Source: Tessaracoccus palaemonis (GTDB taxonomy: Bacteria; Actinomycetota; Actinomycetes; Propionibacteriales; Propionibacteriaceae). Taken from it: DNA of 64,000 bases. Within the stretch, counting starts at the first letter, position 1; the number at the start of each line of letters is the position of its first letter. Below the pieces are notes generated by a model. That model did no database searches, had not been told where the DNA came from, and was given only the letters and a program-made list of their open reading frames with translations. Below, in pieces: positions 54,481 to 63,421 of the stretch. Location: positions 2,046,001 through 2,110,000 of the forward strand of contig NZ_CP079216.1 in NCBI RefSeq assembly GCF_019316905.1, read 5' to 3'. Both the position numbers and the translations under genes were made by a program.

Positions 54481-56348
54481 CAGTCGAACGTCAGCGGGGT
54501 GTCGTAGGGGTCGGTCGTGGAGGGGGCGACGTTGTAGCGCGGCAGCGCCATCTTCAGGATGTTGTTGACGACCGGCAGCGCGAGCCGTGAGCCGAGGTTG
54601 CCGTTGGTCGGCTGGTCGAGCACGACATAGACGACGAGCTGCGGATCCTCGACGGGGGCGACGCCGACGTAGGAGGACGTGAAGCCGTTGTAGCACATGC
54701 AGTCGGCATCGAAGCGCTGCGCGGTGCCGGACTTGCCCGCGGTGCGGTAGCCCGGGATCGCACGGTTCTCGTTGAGGGTGACGACGGACTCCATCATCTC
54801 CAGCACCGTCGAGGAGGCCTCCTCGGAGATCACGCGACGCTCCGTCGGCTCGTCGAGGGCGATCTCGGTGCCGTCGGCGGCCGTCGCCGAGGCGATGATG
54901 GTGGGCTGGTGGTAGACGCCGCCGTTGACCACTGCTGCGACAGCGGAGGTCATCTGCACCGCGTTGACGCTGAGGCCCTGCCCGAAGGAGATCTGGTCGC
55001 GGGTGTAGTCGGCCATGTCGTCGGCGGGCAGGCTGCCCGATGTCTCGCCGGGCAGCCCGATGCCGGAGCGGGTCCCGAGCCCGAACTTCTTCAGGTAGCC
55101 CGCGAGCGTGGCCTTGTCCATCTGCCTCGACAGCTGGATCGTGCCGATGTTGGAGGACTGAGCGATGATGCCGGCCGCGGTCAGGTTGAGGGTGCCGTGC
55201 TCGAAGGAGTCCCGCACGTAGCCGTCACCCGAGGCGATGCGGGCGGGGACGACGACCTTCGTGGTGGGGGTCACGAGGCCCTGGTCGGCCAGCGCGGCCA
55301 TGGTCAGCACCTTCTCGACCGATCCGGGCTCGTATGCCTGCGTGACGGCACGGTTGCCGAGGTCCTCGGCGTCGGCGCTCCCCGGGCTCGACGAGTCGAA
55401 ACTCGGGCCGTTGGCCAGCGCGAGGACCTCGCCGGTCCTGGCGTTCATCACTACTGCCGTGCCCGTCTTCGCGCCGGCCTGGTCCATGCCCTCGGCGAGG
55501 AACTGCTCGACCATCCACTGGAGGTCCGAATCGATCGTGAGCCGGTAGCTGGCGCCGTCCACGGCGGGCTCGGAGATGCTCATGCCGAGCGGGATGGTGC
55601 CGTACGTCGACGAGTCGTAGATCATCGAGCCGGCGGTGCCCTCCAGGTCGTCGTCCAGGGCGTACTCGAGGCCCGAGACACCGACACCCTCGGCGTTGAG
55701 GAAGCCGACGATGTTGGAGGCGACCGTCCGGTTCGGGTAGACGCGGATCGGGTCGGAGTCGCCGAACACGCCGTACCAGGGTCGCTTGCCGTCGCCGTCC
55801 ATGCCGAGCTGGAGGTCGGCCTTGAGCGCCGTGAAGGTCGCGGCCGGGACCTTGCGTGCGATGACCTTGTAGCGCGAGTTCTCCGTCGCGATGGCGTCGA
55901 GGTAGTCCTGCTTCCTCCCCCCGAGGTGCTCGACGAGCAGGTCGGCGACGGCCTCGGGGGCCGCGGCCGCCTCCTCCTGCTTGCGCTCGCTCATCGCGTA
56001 GCGCTTGTCGGCCCCGTTGGTGCGCACCATGTCGGGGTCGATCGAGACGATCATGGCGGGCTCGGTGGTGGCCAGCACGACGCCGTTCCGGTCGGTGATG
56101 GACCCACGGGTGGCGGGCAGCGTGCGGGTGGACTTCGTCTTGGCCGCGGCCTGCGCTGCGTAGGCCTGGGAGTCGATGCCCTGCAGCTGCACCGCGCGGC
56201 CCGCGCCGACGGCCAGCACGAGCATCACGACGACGAGGAAGACGCGGATCCGCACGGTCGTGCGGCCCACCGTGAGGCGGACGGACTTGCGGTAGCGGCG
56301 CGGGGCGGACCGCGAGGTCGGCTTCGCGGGGCCTCGTCGCTGGGTCAC
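54480..56348 (-). CDS. ftsI: Peptidoglycan D,D-transpeptidase FtsI (class B penicillin-binding protein)
   Basis: A 622-residue septal transpeptidase. A basic cytoplasmic tail and one helix (about residues 34-52) lead to the pedestal domain. The catalytic domain carries S343-VEK346 (SxxK), S398-S399-N400 (SxN) and K539-SGT (KTG equivalent). All three penicillin-binding motifs are intact. It overlaps the preceding ftsL-like gene by 4 nt and murE by one base. Confidence 0.95.
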   Translation of the reverse strand: MTQRRGPAKPTSRSAPRRYRKSVRLTVGRTTVRIRVFLVVVMLVLAVGAGRAVQLQGIDSQAYAAQAAAKTKSTRTLPATRGSITDRNGVVLATTEPAMIVSIDPDMVRTNGADKRYAMSERKQEEAAAAPEAVADLLVEHLGGRKQDYLDAIATENSRYKVIARKVPAATFTALKADLQLGMDGDGKRPWYGVFGDSDPIRVYPNRTVASNIVGFLNAEGVGVSGLEYALDDDLEGTAGSMIYDSSTYGTIPLGMSISEPAVDGASYRLTIDSDLQWMVEQFLAEGMDQAGAKTGTAVVMNARTGEVLALANGPSFDSSSPGSADAEDLGNRAVTQAYEPGSVEKVLTMAALADQGLVTPTTKVVVPARIASGDGYVRDSFEHGTLNLTAAGIIAQSSNIGTIQLSRQMDKATLAGYLKKFGLGTRSGIGLPGETSGSLPADDMADYTRDQISFGQGLSVNAVQMTSAVAAVVNGGVYHQPTIIASATAADGTEIALDEPTERRVISEEASSTVLEMMESVVTLNENRAIPGYRTAGKSGTAQRFDADCMCYNGFTSSYVGVAPVEDPQLVVYVVLDQPTNGNLGSRLALPVVNNILKMALPRYNVAPSTTDPYDTPLTFD

Positions 56349-56923
56349 TGGTCCTCCTGCGTGGCGTCGTCGGCCGCCGACGTTATCAGGCTCTCCTCGC
56401 TCGTCTCGTCTGCCACGCTGGCGTCCCCGGTGTCCGCCTCTTCGGCCTCCCCGTCGGTCGTCGTGGTCGTCGTCGTGACCGGGACGCTCTCCTCGGCGGC
56501 GGAGCTGGATCCGCGGAGGAAGGGCATCTCCTTACCCGTGACGGGGGTTGGATCGCCGGTGACGGAGCTGTCGCCCAGGTTGATGAACGCCGGGTACGGG
56601 TTGGGCACCATGCCGAGCTCCGTGGCACGCATCGCGAGCGCGCTCGCGCTGGAGAGGCGCTGCAGCTGCGAGGTGAGTGCCGCAGTCTCGTAGCCGAGTT
56701 CCGTCGCCTCCCGGCGCAGGGCGGTCACCTCCCGGGACTGCGCACCCACGGAGGTGCTGACCACCATGACGGCGCCCAGCCCGAGCGTGATGAGGCCGAG
56801 GATGATCCCGACGAAGCCCAGCGTGGAGACGGTCGCGGTGGGCGTCTGGACGACGCTCAGCTTCGGCCTCCTCCTCCCGGCATGTCCCGGGGCGTCGAGA
56901 TGCTCGATCAGCTCCGCACTCAT
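56345..56923 (-). CDS. ftsL: FtsL-like cell division protein
   Basis: A 192-residue bitopic protein in the ftsL position between rsmH and ftsI. One helix (about residues 31-57) is followed by a short leucine-zipper-like coiled coil (about 62-98: [20 protein letters not shown]). The segment [17 protein letters not shown] matches the FtsL/septum-formation-initiator pattern. The C-terminal third is an acidic Thr/Ser/Glu-rich tail that is unusually long. The start overlaps the rsmH stop (ATGA). Gene name rests on topology and position. Confidence 0.82.
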   Translation of the reverse strand: MSAELIEHLDAPGHAGRRRPKLSVVQTPTATVSTLGFVGIILGLITLGLGAVMVVSTSVGAQSREVTALRREATELGYETAALTSQLQRLSSASALAMRATELGMVPNPYPAFINLGDSSVTGDPTPVTGKEMPFLRGSSSAAEESVPVTTTTTTTDGEAEEADTGDASVADETSEESLITSAADDATQEDQ

Positions 56924-57879
56924 GAGGCCTCCCTGATCCGCTCGGCGACGCGCAGCCGCGCCGACGCTGCTCGTGGGTTGGTCGCGGTCTCCTCGGCGCC
57001 CGGCCGCTCGGCTCCCCGCGTGAGGAGGCGCAGCTCGGCCCGCAGGTTCTCCGGCACCACGGGCAGGTCCCGCGGCGCGCGGTCGGCCGCGCCCGCGGCG
57101 AAGGTGCGTTTCACGAGGCGGTCCTCGAGGGAGTGGTAGCTGAGCACCGCGAACCGGCCACCGACGGCGAGCGCGGCCACGGCCGCCGGGAGCACCCCCT
57201 CCAGCGCCGCGAGCTCACGGTTGACCTCGATGCGCAGGGCCTGAAAGGTCCGCTTGGCCGGGTGGCCGCCCGTGTGGCGGGCCGCGGCGGGGATCGCGGA
57301 GGAGATGACGTCGACGAGCCTGCCGGATCGCTCGAACGGCGCGTCCTGGCGCGCCGCGACGACCGCGCGCGCGATGCGGTCCGCGAATCGCTCCTCGCCG
57401 TACCACTTCAGGATGCGGGCCAGCTCGCCGGCGGAGTAGGTGTTGAGCACATCGGCCGCGGTCGGCCCCTGCGTGGGGTTCATCCGCATGTCCAGCGGCG
57501 CGTCGACACGGTAGGCGAAGCCCCGCTCGGTGCGGTCGATCTGCAGAGACGAGAGCCCGAGGTCCAGCAGGATGGCGTCGACGCTGCCGATGCCGAGGTC
57601 GGTGAGCACGTCCGGCAGCTCGTCGTAGACCGCCTGCACGAGCGTCGCCCGGTCCGCGAGGGCCCCCAGCCGCTCCCTGGCCACCTCGTGGGCGTCGGGG
57701 TCCCGGTCGATGCCGACGAGCCTCGCCTCGGGGTTCGCGGCCAGGATGGCGCTGGCGTGGCCCGCCAGGCCGAGGGTGCCGTCCACATAGACCGCCCCGG
57801 GCCGCTGCAGGGCAGGGCTGAGCAGCTCGACGATCCGGTCGATCATGACCGGATCGTGAACGTCGGTGAACCCTGTCAT
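56920..57879 (-). CDS. rsmH: 16S rRNA (cytosine(1402)-N(4))-methyltransferase
   Basis: A 319-residue SAM-dependent methyltransferase acting on C1402 of 16S rRNA. The opening [13 protein letters not shown], the SAM-binding [14 protein letters not shown] (about residues 34-47) and [13 protein letters not shown] (about 105-117) match Rsm[15 protein letters not shown] and [14 protein letters not shown] are later signatures. The ATG at 57879 has GAGGCGG close upstream. It follows mraZ after a 125-nt leader dominated by a long hairpin. Confidence 0.96.
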   Translation of the reverse strand: MTGFTDVHDPVMIDRIVELLSPALQRPGAVYVDGTLGLAGHASAILAANPEARLVGIDRDPDAHEVARERLGALADRATLVQAVYDELPDVLTDLGIGSVDAILLDLGLSSLQIDRTERGFAYRVDAPLDMRMNPTQGPTAADVLNTYSAGELARILKWYGEERFADRIARAVVAARQDAPFERSGRLVDVISSAIPAAARHTGGHPAKRTFQALRIEVNRELAALEGVLPAAVAALAVGGRFAVLSYHSLEDRLVKRTFAAGAADRAPRDLPVVPENLRAELRLLTRGAERPGAEETATNPRAASARLRVAERIREAS

Positions 57880-57920
57880 CCGCCTCGATCCTTCGCTCGC
57901 CTTGCTTGTGCGTCTCCTGC

Positions 57921-58003
57921 CGCCCGCTGGTTTCCTTCCGGGCCGGGCCTGACATCGGGGAAGTGACGTCAGGGCCGGGACCGGCCGGAAACCACCGGGC
58001 GGG
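57921..58003 (-). ncRNA. Long hairpin in the mraZ-rsmH leader (mraW RNA motif candidate)
   Basis: The arms CGCCCG/CGGGCG and GGTTTCC/GGAAACC, then a further GTCAGGGCC/GGGCCTGAC stem with one mismatch, fold this 83-nt stretch into one long interrupted hairpin. It begins one nt after the mraZ stop and ends about 40 nt before rsmH. An mraW RNA motif has been described in actinobacterial leaders of this gene, and this is a candidate for it. I cannot run a covariance model. Confidence 0.5.
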
Positions 58004-58004
58004 T

Positions 58005-58439
58005 TCACGTGCCCGTGAAGGCCGTGAACTCTCCGTCCATGTCCGAGAAGTCCGACTCCTGCTCCTCGGCGTACCTGTTCCACGTCTCGGCGTCCCAGAT
58101 CTCGGCGCGGTCACCCGCCCCGATCACCACGACGTCCCGCTCCAGCCCCGCATAGGCACGCAGGTGGGGAGGAATGGTGACCCTGCCCTGGGAGTCGAGC
58201 CTGTCGTCGCTGGCCGCGGCCATCACCATGCGCTGATAGCTGCGGACCTGCCTCAGGGTGTTGGGGGCGGAGGCGAGGTTCGACATCTTGTTCAGAAAGT
58301 CGGCCTGGGGGTACACCGCGAGCGCGTGCTCCTGGGACTTGGTCATGACCAGCCCGTCGGCGAAAGCGTCACGGAACTTGGCGGGCACGATGAGGCGGCC
58401 CTTGTCGTCGAGCTTCGGCGAGTACGTACCGAGAAACAT
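58005..58439 (-). CDS. mraZ: Transcriptional regulator MraZ
   Basis: A 144-residue AbrB-like DNA-binding protein with two tandem MraZ repeats. The first opens [23 protein letters not shown] (about residues 1-23, with the D-x-KGR-x-x-P core) and the second has the parallel [14 protein letters not shown] (about 83-96). In E. coli MraZ forms a ring and represses its own dcw operon through repeated boxes. The start at 58439 has an AAAGGGGG ribosome binding site. Six box-like repeats lie upstream. Confidence 0.95.
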   Translation of the reverse strand: MFLGTYSPKLDDKGRLIVPAKFRDAFADGLVMTKSQEHALAVYPQADFLNKMSNLASAPNTLRQVRSYQRMVMAAASDDRLDSQGRVTIPPHLRAYAGLERDVVVIGAGDRAEIWDAETWNRYAEEQESDFSDMDGEFTAFTGT

Positions 58440-58461
58440 CGATCGGGCCCCCTTTCTGCTC

Positions 58462-58514
58462 CCAGCACCGCCCAATCCCCTCCATTTGCCCCCACATTAC
58501 CCCACTTCCCTCCA
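58462..58514 (-). promoter_or_regulatory. Six phased MraZ-box-like repeats upstream of mraZ
   Basis: On the minus strand TGG triplets recur exactly every 10 nt: plus-strand CCA at 58462, 58472, 58482, 58492, 58502 and 58512. Each is followed by purine-rich sequence (TGGAG, TGGGG, TGGGA). E. coli MraZ boxes are TGGGN repeats at 10-nt steps, so this is a probable MraZ operator with twice the number of repeats. Confidence 0.7.
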
Positions 58515-58626
58515 CTCGCCCACCCCTTTCGTCACCGGATCCCAAGTTCACGGAGAAAGCGCGGGGCCGCGCCGAGGCGGCCGCTCGGTAGGCTGGGCGC
58601 GCCGCAGTACTTTCTAAGGAGCCCTG

Positions 58627-59592
58627 GTGGACCAGATCCCGACGCCGTCGCTGCCGGAGGTGGCACTCCTCGCCAACCGCATCACCGACGAGATGGCCCG
58701 CGTGATCGAGGGCAAGCAGGCGCAGCTCAGGATGGCCGTGACGGTTCTCCTCGCGGAGGGCCACCTGCTGATCGAGGACGTGCCGGGCGTCGGGAAGACC
58801 GTCCTGGCGAAGGCGCTGGGACGGTCCATCGCCGGCGACGTGCGGCGCATCCAGTTCACGCCGGACCTGCTGCCCTCCGACGTCACCGGCGTGTCGGTGT
58901 TCAACCAGTCGACGCGGGAGTTCGAGTTCAAGAGGGGCGGGATCTTCGCCAACGTGGTCCTCGGCGACGAGATCAACCGCGCCTCGCCGAAGACCCAGTC
59001 GGCGCTGCTGGAGGCCATGGCCGAGAGCCAGGTCTCCGTCGACGGCACCACCTACCCGCTTACCGGGCCCTTCATGGTGATCGCGACGCAGAACCCCATC
59101 GAGATGGAGGGGACCTATCCCCTGCCCGAGGCGCAGCGCGACCGCTTCATGGCCCGCATCACGATGGGATACCCCGACCGCAGCGCCGAGGTGGCGATGC
59201 TGGCGCACCACGCCGGCGGCGACGAGCTGGCCGCCGTGCAACCCGTGACGAACGTGGCGACGGTGGCCGCGGCCATCCGCGCGGTGCGCGCCGTCTACGT
59301 CGCGCCCGTCATCAACGACTACATCGTCTCGATCGTCGACGCCACGCGGCACCACCCCGACCTGAGGCTCGGCGCCAGCCCGCGCGCAGGCCTGCACCTC
59401 CTGCGCGCCTCGCGGGTGGTGGCCGCCCTCTCCGGCCGCGACTACGTCATCCCCGAGGACGTCTCCGCGCTGGCCGTCGATGTCCTCGCCCACCGCATCC
59501 TCCCCACTGTCGAGGCGCAGGTGGCCCGCAGGCAGCCGGCGGCCATCATCCGGGCCGCCGTCGCCGCCATCCCGCTGCCAGAGCGGCGGTGA
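58627..59592 (+). CDS. MoxR-family AAA+ ATPase
   Basis: A 321-residue ATPase. Walker A is GVGKT at residues 54-58, Walker B is VLGDEINRA (D114, E115), sensor 1 is in VIATQNPIEMEGTYPLPEAQ and a sensor 2 region follows. MoxR ATPases act as chaperones that mature partner proteins, often metal- or VWA-containing. The GTG start has an AAGGAG ribosome binding site. It heads a moxR-DUF58-transglutaminase operon running divergently from mraZ, a common neighbour of the dcw cluster in actinobacteria. Confidence 0.92.
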   Translation: MDQIPTPSLPEVALLANRITDEMARVIEGKQAQLRMAVTVLLAEGHLLIEDVPGVGKTVLAKALGRSIAGDVRRIQFTPDLLPSDVTGVSVFNQSTREFEFKRGGIFANVVLGDEINRASPKTQSALLEAMAESQVSVDGTTYPLTGPFMVIATQNPIEMEGTYPLPEAQRDRFMARITMGYPDRSAEVAMLAHHAGGDELAAVQPVTNVATVAAAIRAVRAVYVAPVINDYIVSIVDATRHHPDLRLGASPRAGLHLLRASRVVAALSGRDYVIPEDVSALAVDVLAHRILPTVEAQVARRQPAAIIRAAVAAIPLPERR

Positions 59593-59596
59593 CCGC

Positions 59597-60817
59597 GTGG
59601 CACGCGGGGCGCGGCTGACCGGCCGCGGCTGGGCCCTGGTGGTCATCGGGCTCGTCGCGACGGTCGGGGCCGCGATCGCCGGGGAGCGCGACCTCATCTG
59701 GGTGACCGCCGTGCCGGTGTTCCTGCCGCTGCTGGGCCTCGCGCACCTGACCCTCGACCCGCCCCGCATCACGCACCGTCGCACCGTCGAGCCCGGGACG
59801 GTCGCGATCGGCGAGTCGGCGCGGGTGGTCGTCGAGATCCGCAGCGCCTCCACGACGCAGGCCGCCGCCCTGCGTTTCACCGACCACGCGCCGGCGGCGC
59901 TGGGCGACGGCGCACGGTTCGGCATCGCCCGCGGCTTCGGCTCGTGGCGGCAGGCCGTCGGCTACACGATCGCCACGACCCAGCGGGGCCGCTACGAGAT
60001 CGGTCCGCTCGCCGCCGAGGCCACCGACGCGCTCGCGCTGGCCCGGATCCGCGTCGCGGCGGACGGGCCCGCCACCTCGCTGCGCGTGACCCCGCACCTG
60101 TGGCGCCTCGGCTCGCTGACGGCCAGCCCCCGCCTCGGCGCCGCCGACGCCACCCCTCAGCGGATCGGCCAGGCGGGCAGCGACGACGTGCTGGTACGCG
60201 AGCACCGCCACGGAGACGACCTGCGACGGGTGCACTGGAAGATGACGGCCCGGCAGGGCGACCTCATGGTTCGGCTCGAGGAGCACCCGTGGGACCCGTC
60301 GAGCACACTGGTCGTCGACACCCGCACGGGCGCGCACTTCGGGCAGGGTCCGGGCTCCTCACTGGAATGGGCCGTCTCGGCCGTCACGTCGGTCGCCGCG
60401 CAGCTCACCGAGGGCCGGCACCGGCTCACGATCGTGTCGCCCGCAGGGTTGGCCTGCGACCCCGGCCATACGCTGGGCGAGGCCGCGCGCCAGCTGGTGC
60501 TCGAGGCCATGACGGACCTCGCCTCCTCCGAGGAGACGTGGCTCGGCGCGGCCGTCGCGGACCCTCAGCTGCTCGGCGCGTCCGCCACCATCGTCGCCGC
60601 GACCGGCAGGCTCACGGCCCGCGACGCAGCGGCCCTTGCCGCGGCCGGGACCAGGGCGCTCAGCAGGGTCGCACTGGCCCCCGACGTCGAGGCCTGGGGC
60701 GGAGAGCCCGGAGAGCACGCGGACGCGCTCCGCCTCCTGCGCAACCACGGGTGGACCGTTGAGCTGTACGGCCCGCACACGGGCGTGGCGGACGCGTGGC
60801 GGAGGGCGACGACATGA
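59597..60817 (+). CDS. DUF58 domain-containing protein
   Basis: A 406-residue protein with two N-terminal helices (about residues 9-28 and 32-50) and a cytoplasmic DUF58 domain. The DUF58 signature appears as VREHRHGDDLRRVHWKMTAR with downstream LMVRLEEH. Function is unknown, but it is nearly always encoded between moxR and a TgpA-type transglutaminase, and may be a MoxR client. The GTG at 59597 was chosen as the first start after moxR that precedes the helices. It overlaps the next gene by 4 nt. Confidence 0.88.
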   Translation: MARGARLTGRGWALVVIGLVATVGAAIAGERDLIWVTAVPVFLPLLGLAHLTLDPPRITHRRTVEPGTVAIGESARVVVEIRSASTTQAAALRFTDHAPAALGDGARFGIARGFGSWRQAVGYTIATTQRGRYEIGPLAAEATDALALARIRVAADGPATSLRVTPHLWRLGSLTASPRLGAADATPQRIGQAGSDDVLVREHRHGDDLRRVHWKMTARQGDLMVRLEEHPWDPSSTLVVDTRTGAHFGQGPGSSLEWAVSAVTSVAAQLTEGRHRLTIVSPAGLACDPGHTLGEAARQLVLEAMTDLASSEETWLGAAVADPQLLGASATIVAATGRLTARDAAALAAAGTRALSRVALAPDVEAWGGEPGEHADALRLLRNHGWTVELYGPHTGVADAWRRATT

Positions 60818-62961
60818 GGCACCGCTGGGTCGGCCACGTCGCGATCGCGGCGGCCGTGTGGCTGTCGCTGGTGCCGCTGGGCGCGATGCTGGACGGGCAG
60901 CGCATCCTGACGGCCGCGGTGCCGCTGATCGTGGCGTCGGCGGCGGTCGGGAGCCTGCTGAGCCTGCTGCGACTGCCGCGCGGTGCGATCTTCGTCGCGC
61001 AGGGGGTCGCCGTCGTCGGGGTGCTCCTGTGGCGCGGGCTGACGCTCGCCGGCCCCGGGACGCCGGTCGAGGCACTCAGGTCGCTCACGCTGGAGGGCGT
61101 CTCGGCGATCCGCACGGGCGCCGCCCCACTCCAGATCACCGACGGGGTCGCGTGGTTGTGCCTGCTGCTGACGGCCGTGCTGCTGCTCATGGTCCAGCTG
61201 CTGGCCGACTCCCTCGAGCAGCCGGGCTGGTCCATCGCCCCGCTTGGCCTGGTGTTCGGCATCGCCGCCCTCATCCTGCTCGGGGACGTGCCGTGGCTCT
61301 ACGCCCTCCCCGTGATCGCCGCCTACATCATCGTCCTGCTGGTCGCCACGCCCATGGGCCGAGACGCCGCAGGCGGGGCCTCTCGGCTGCTGGCCTTCCA
61401 GGCCTCACGGGCCCTGACCGCGTGCGTCGCAGGCCTGACCGCGGCAGCGCTGGCGCTCGGCGTCTCGGCCGTCGTGCCGCTGGGCAATCAGCAGGCCTGG
61501 CAGGAGCCCGGGTCCAGCGGCCCGATCCAGCTCGCCGACCCCACCCTGCAGCTGGATCAGGACCTGCGTCGCCCGATCGACGCCCGGGTGCTGACCTACA
61601 CCTCCGACACGGGTCGGCCCACCTACCTGCGCACCGTCGCGCTCACGCAGCTGACGTCCGACGGCGCGCAGCTGGTGCCGATGACGCTGAGCCGCTTCGG
61701 CCTGGGCAGCGCCTCCCCCTACCCCGGCGAGGACGTCTCCGTCACCGTCGAGATGGCGGTGCCGTCGGACTACCTGCCCGTCCCGTTCGCGCCGCGCTCC
61801 ATCAGCGCCGCCGGCACCTGGGCCTTCGACCCCGAGACGCTCAGCATCGTCGCATCCGGGCCGGAGCGGGCGCAGCAGAGCGTCGGGCTGACCTACACCG
61901 CCACGGCGCGGCAGCCGGACCCGACGCGCGACGAGATCGCTCAGGCCTCCGCTGGCTCCGGCGTCCCCGCCGTCACGACCGAGATCCCCGACGGACTCGA
62001 CGACGGCGTGCAGCAGCTCCTCGACTCCATCCTGGCGACAGCCGACGACACCGACGGGGCGGCCGCGCTGGCCATCCAGGACTTCCTGCGCTCCAACCGC
62101 TTCGAGTACTCGCTGTCCGCCCCCGCCTCCACCGGGCTCGGCACCATCAGCAACTTCCTCCTCACCGATCGCTCCGGCTACTGCGTGCACTTCGCGATGG
62201 GCATGGCAGTACTGGCCAGGATGGCCGGCATCCCGTCGCGCATCGCCGTCGGCTTCGCGCCCGGCGACGAGACCTCCCCGGGCACCTTCGAGGTGACGGC
62301 GCATGACGCGCACGCCTGGCCGGAGCTGTACCTCGAGGGTCTCGGCTGGGTCCCCTTCGAGCCGACCCCCGCCTTCTCAGGACCGGCCGGCACCTCCGGC
62401 ACCACCGGGCCACAGGAGGAACCGAGCGCCGAGCCGACGCCGGAGGAGACGCAGCCCGAGGCCACCCCGGAGCCGGGGCAGCCGACGGCCGAGCCGACGG
62501 CACCGGGAGTCGCGACGGGGGACGAGTCGTCGGGCCGCGGCAACGGTGCCGGGGTCTTCGCGGCGCTTGCCGTGCTGGCGCTGCTGGTGGCGCCGGGCGT
62601 CGCCCGGGTCGTCCAGCGGCGGCGACGGCTCGCCCGCTCTCAGCCCGCCGCCACGGCGGCCGACGGGGCCTGGGACGAGGTGCGTGCCACCTACCTCGAC
62701 CATGGCCTCGACTGGCCGTCCGGGTCTCCCGTGCCGGCGGCGGCCGTCGCTGCCGGGCGGCTCGCACCGGAGGGGGCCGCCGCGCTGCGCTCCCTGGCGG
62801 CCCTGGTCGAGCGGAGCCGCTTCGCCCGCGACGGCGAGTCTCCGCCCCCCGCGGAGCTGGTCTCCACCGTGCTCGGCGCGGTCGCGCACGCGGTGCCGAT
62901 GCGCCGTCGACTGCTGGCCAGGTTCCTGCCTGCCTCCATGCTCACGGGGCGGCGAGGGTAG
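60814..62961 (+). CDS. Transglutaminase-like membrane protein, TgpA family
   Basis: A 715-residue protein. Six or so N-terminal helices (about residues 5-215) are followed by an extracytoplasmic transglutaminase-like domain with C457 in SGYCVHFAMG and H500 in HAWPELY; a conserved FEPTP segment follows. An acidic Pro/Glu/Thr linker (about 520-570), another helix (about 575-595) and a C-terminal DUF4129-like region close it. TgpA is an inner-membrane enzyme with a periplasmic catalytic domain in Pseudomonas; the role in actinobacteria is unknown. The ATG at 60814 overlaps the DUF58 stop (ATGA) with GGAGGG upstream. Confidence 0.9.
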   Translation: MRHRWVGHVAIAAAVWLSLVPLGAMLDGQRILTAAVPLIVASAAVGSLLSLLRLPRGAIFVAQGVAVVGVLLWRGLTLAGPGTPVEALRSLTLEGVSAIRTGAAPLQITDGVAWLCLLLTAVLLLMVQLLADSLEQPGWSIAPLGLVFGIAALILLGDVPWLYALPVIAAYIIVLLVATPMGRDAAGGASRLLAFQASRALTACVAGLTAAALALGVSAVVPLGNQQAWQEPGSSGPIQLADPTLQLDQDLRRPIDARVLTYTSDTGRPTYLRTVALTQLTSDGAQLVPMTLSRFGLGSASPYPGEDVSVTVEMAVPSDYLPVPFAPRSISAAGTWAFDPETLSIVASGPERAQQSVGLTYTATARQPDPTRDEIAQASAGSGVPAVTTEIPDGLDDGVQQLLDSILATADDTDGAAALAIQDFLRSNRFEYSLSAPASTGLGTISNFLLTDRSGYCVHFAMGMAVLARMAGIPSRIAVGFAPGDETSPGTFEVTAHDAHAWPELYLEGLGWVPFEPTPAFSGPAGTSGTTGPQEEPSAEPTPEETQPEATPEPGQPTAEPTAPGVATGDESSGRGNGAGVFAALAVLALLVAPGVARVVQRRRRLARSQPAATAADGAWDEVRATYLDHGLDWPSGSPVPAAAVAAGRLAPEGAAALRSLAALVERSRFARDGESPPPAELVSTVLGAVAHAVPMRRRLLARFLPASMLTGRRG

Positions 62962-63022
62962 GCTTCTCCTGGTTGCGCGGCAACATAGAATCGAATGCAC
63001 CACAACCCGATAGGGGGACCCC

Positions 63023-63421
63023 ATGGCGCTTTCTGAACAGGAACGCAAGCTGCTGGAGCAGCTTGAGGCGTCCCTCATGGCTGAGGACCCGAAGCTCGCG
63101 GACACGCTGAGCGGCAACGCCGAGGTCCGCGTCCACCGCCGCAGGGCCGCCTTCGCCGGCCTGGGGTTCGTGCTCGGCATTCTGGTCCTGCTCGGTGGCG
63201 TCCAGGTGCACTGGACCGTCAGCGTCCTCGGGTTCCTCGTGATGCTGGCGTCCGCCCTCGTCGGGATCGGCTCCTGGCGCCGGGTCGGCGACGACGGCGG
63301 CCAGCCGGCCAGGCCGTCGGCCGGCCCCTCGAAGCCGACGCCGTCACAGGAGCCGACCTCAGACTTCATGGACCGCCTCGAGGAGCGCTGGCGCCGCCGC
63401 CAGGAGGGCGGCGACAACTAG
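63023..63421 (+). CDS. DUF3040 domain-containing membrane protein
   Basis: A 132-residue actinobacteria-specific small membrane protein. The opening ALSEQERKLLEQLEASLMAEDPKLA is the DUF3040 signature helix. Two adjacent transmembrane helices (about residues 42-60 and 64-85) and a polar, coiled tail ending DRLEERWRRRQ follow. Function is unknown; homologues often neighbour the dcw cluster, as here. It has an AGGGGGACC ribosome binding site and overlaps the convergent next gene by 4 nt. Confidence 0.9.
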   Translation: MALSEQERKLLEQLEASLMAEDPKLADTLSGNAEVRVHRRRAAFAGLGFVLGILVLLGGVQVHWTVSVLGFLVMLASALVGIGSWRRVGDDGGQPARPSAGPSKPTPSQEPTSDFMDRLEERWRRRQEGGDN

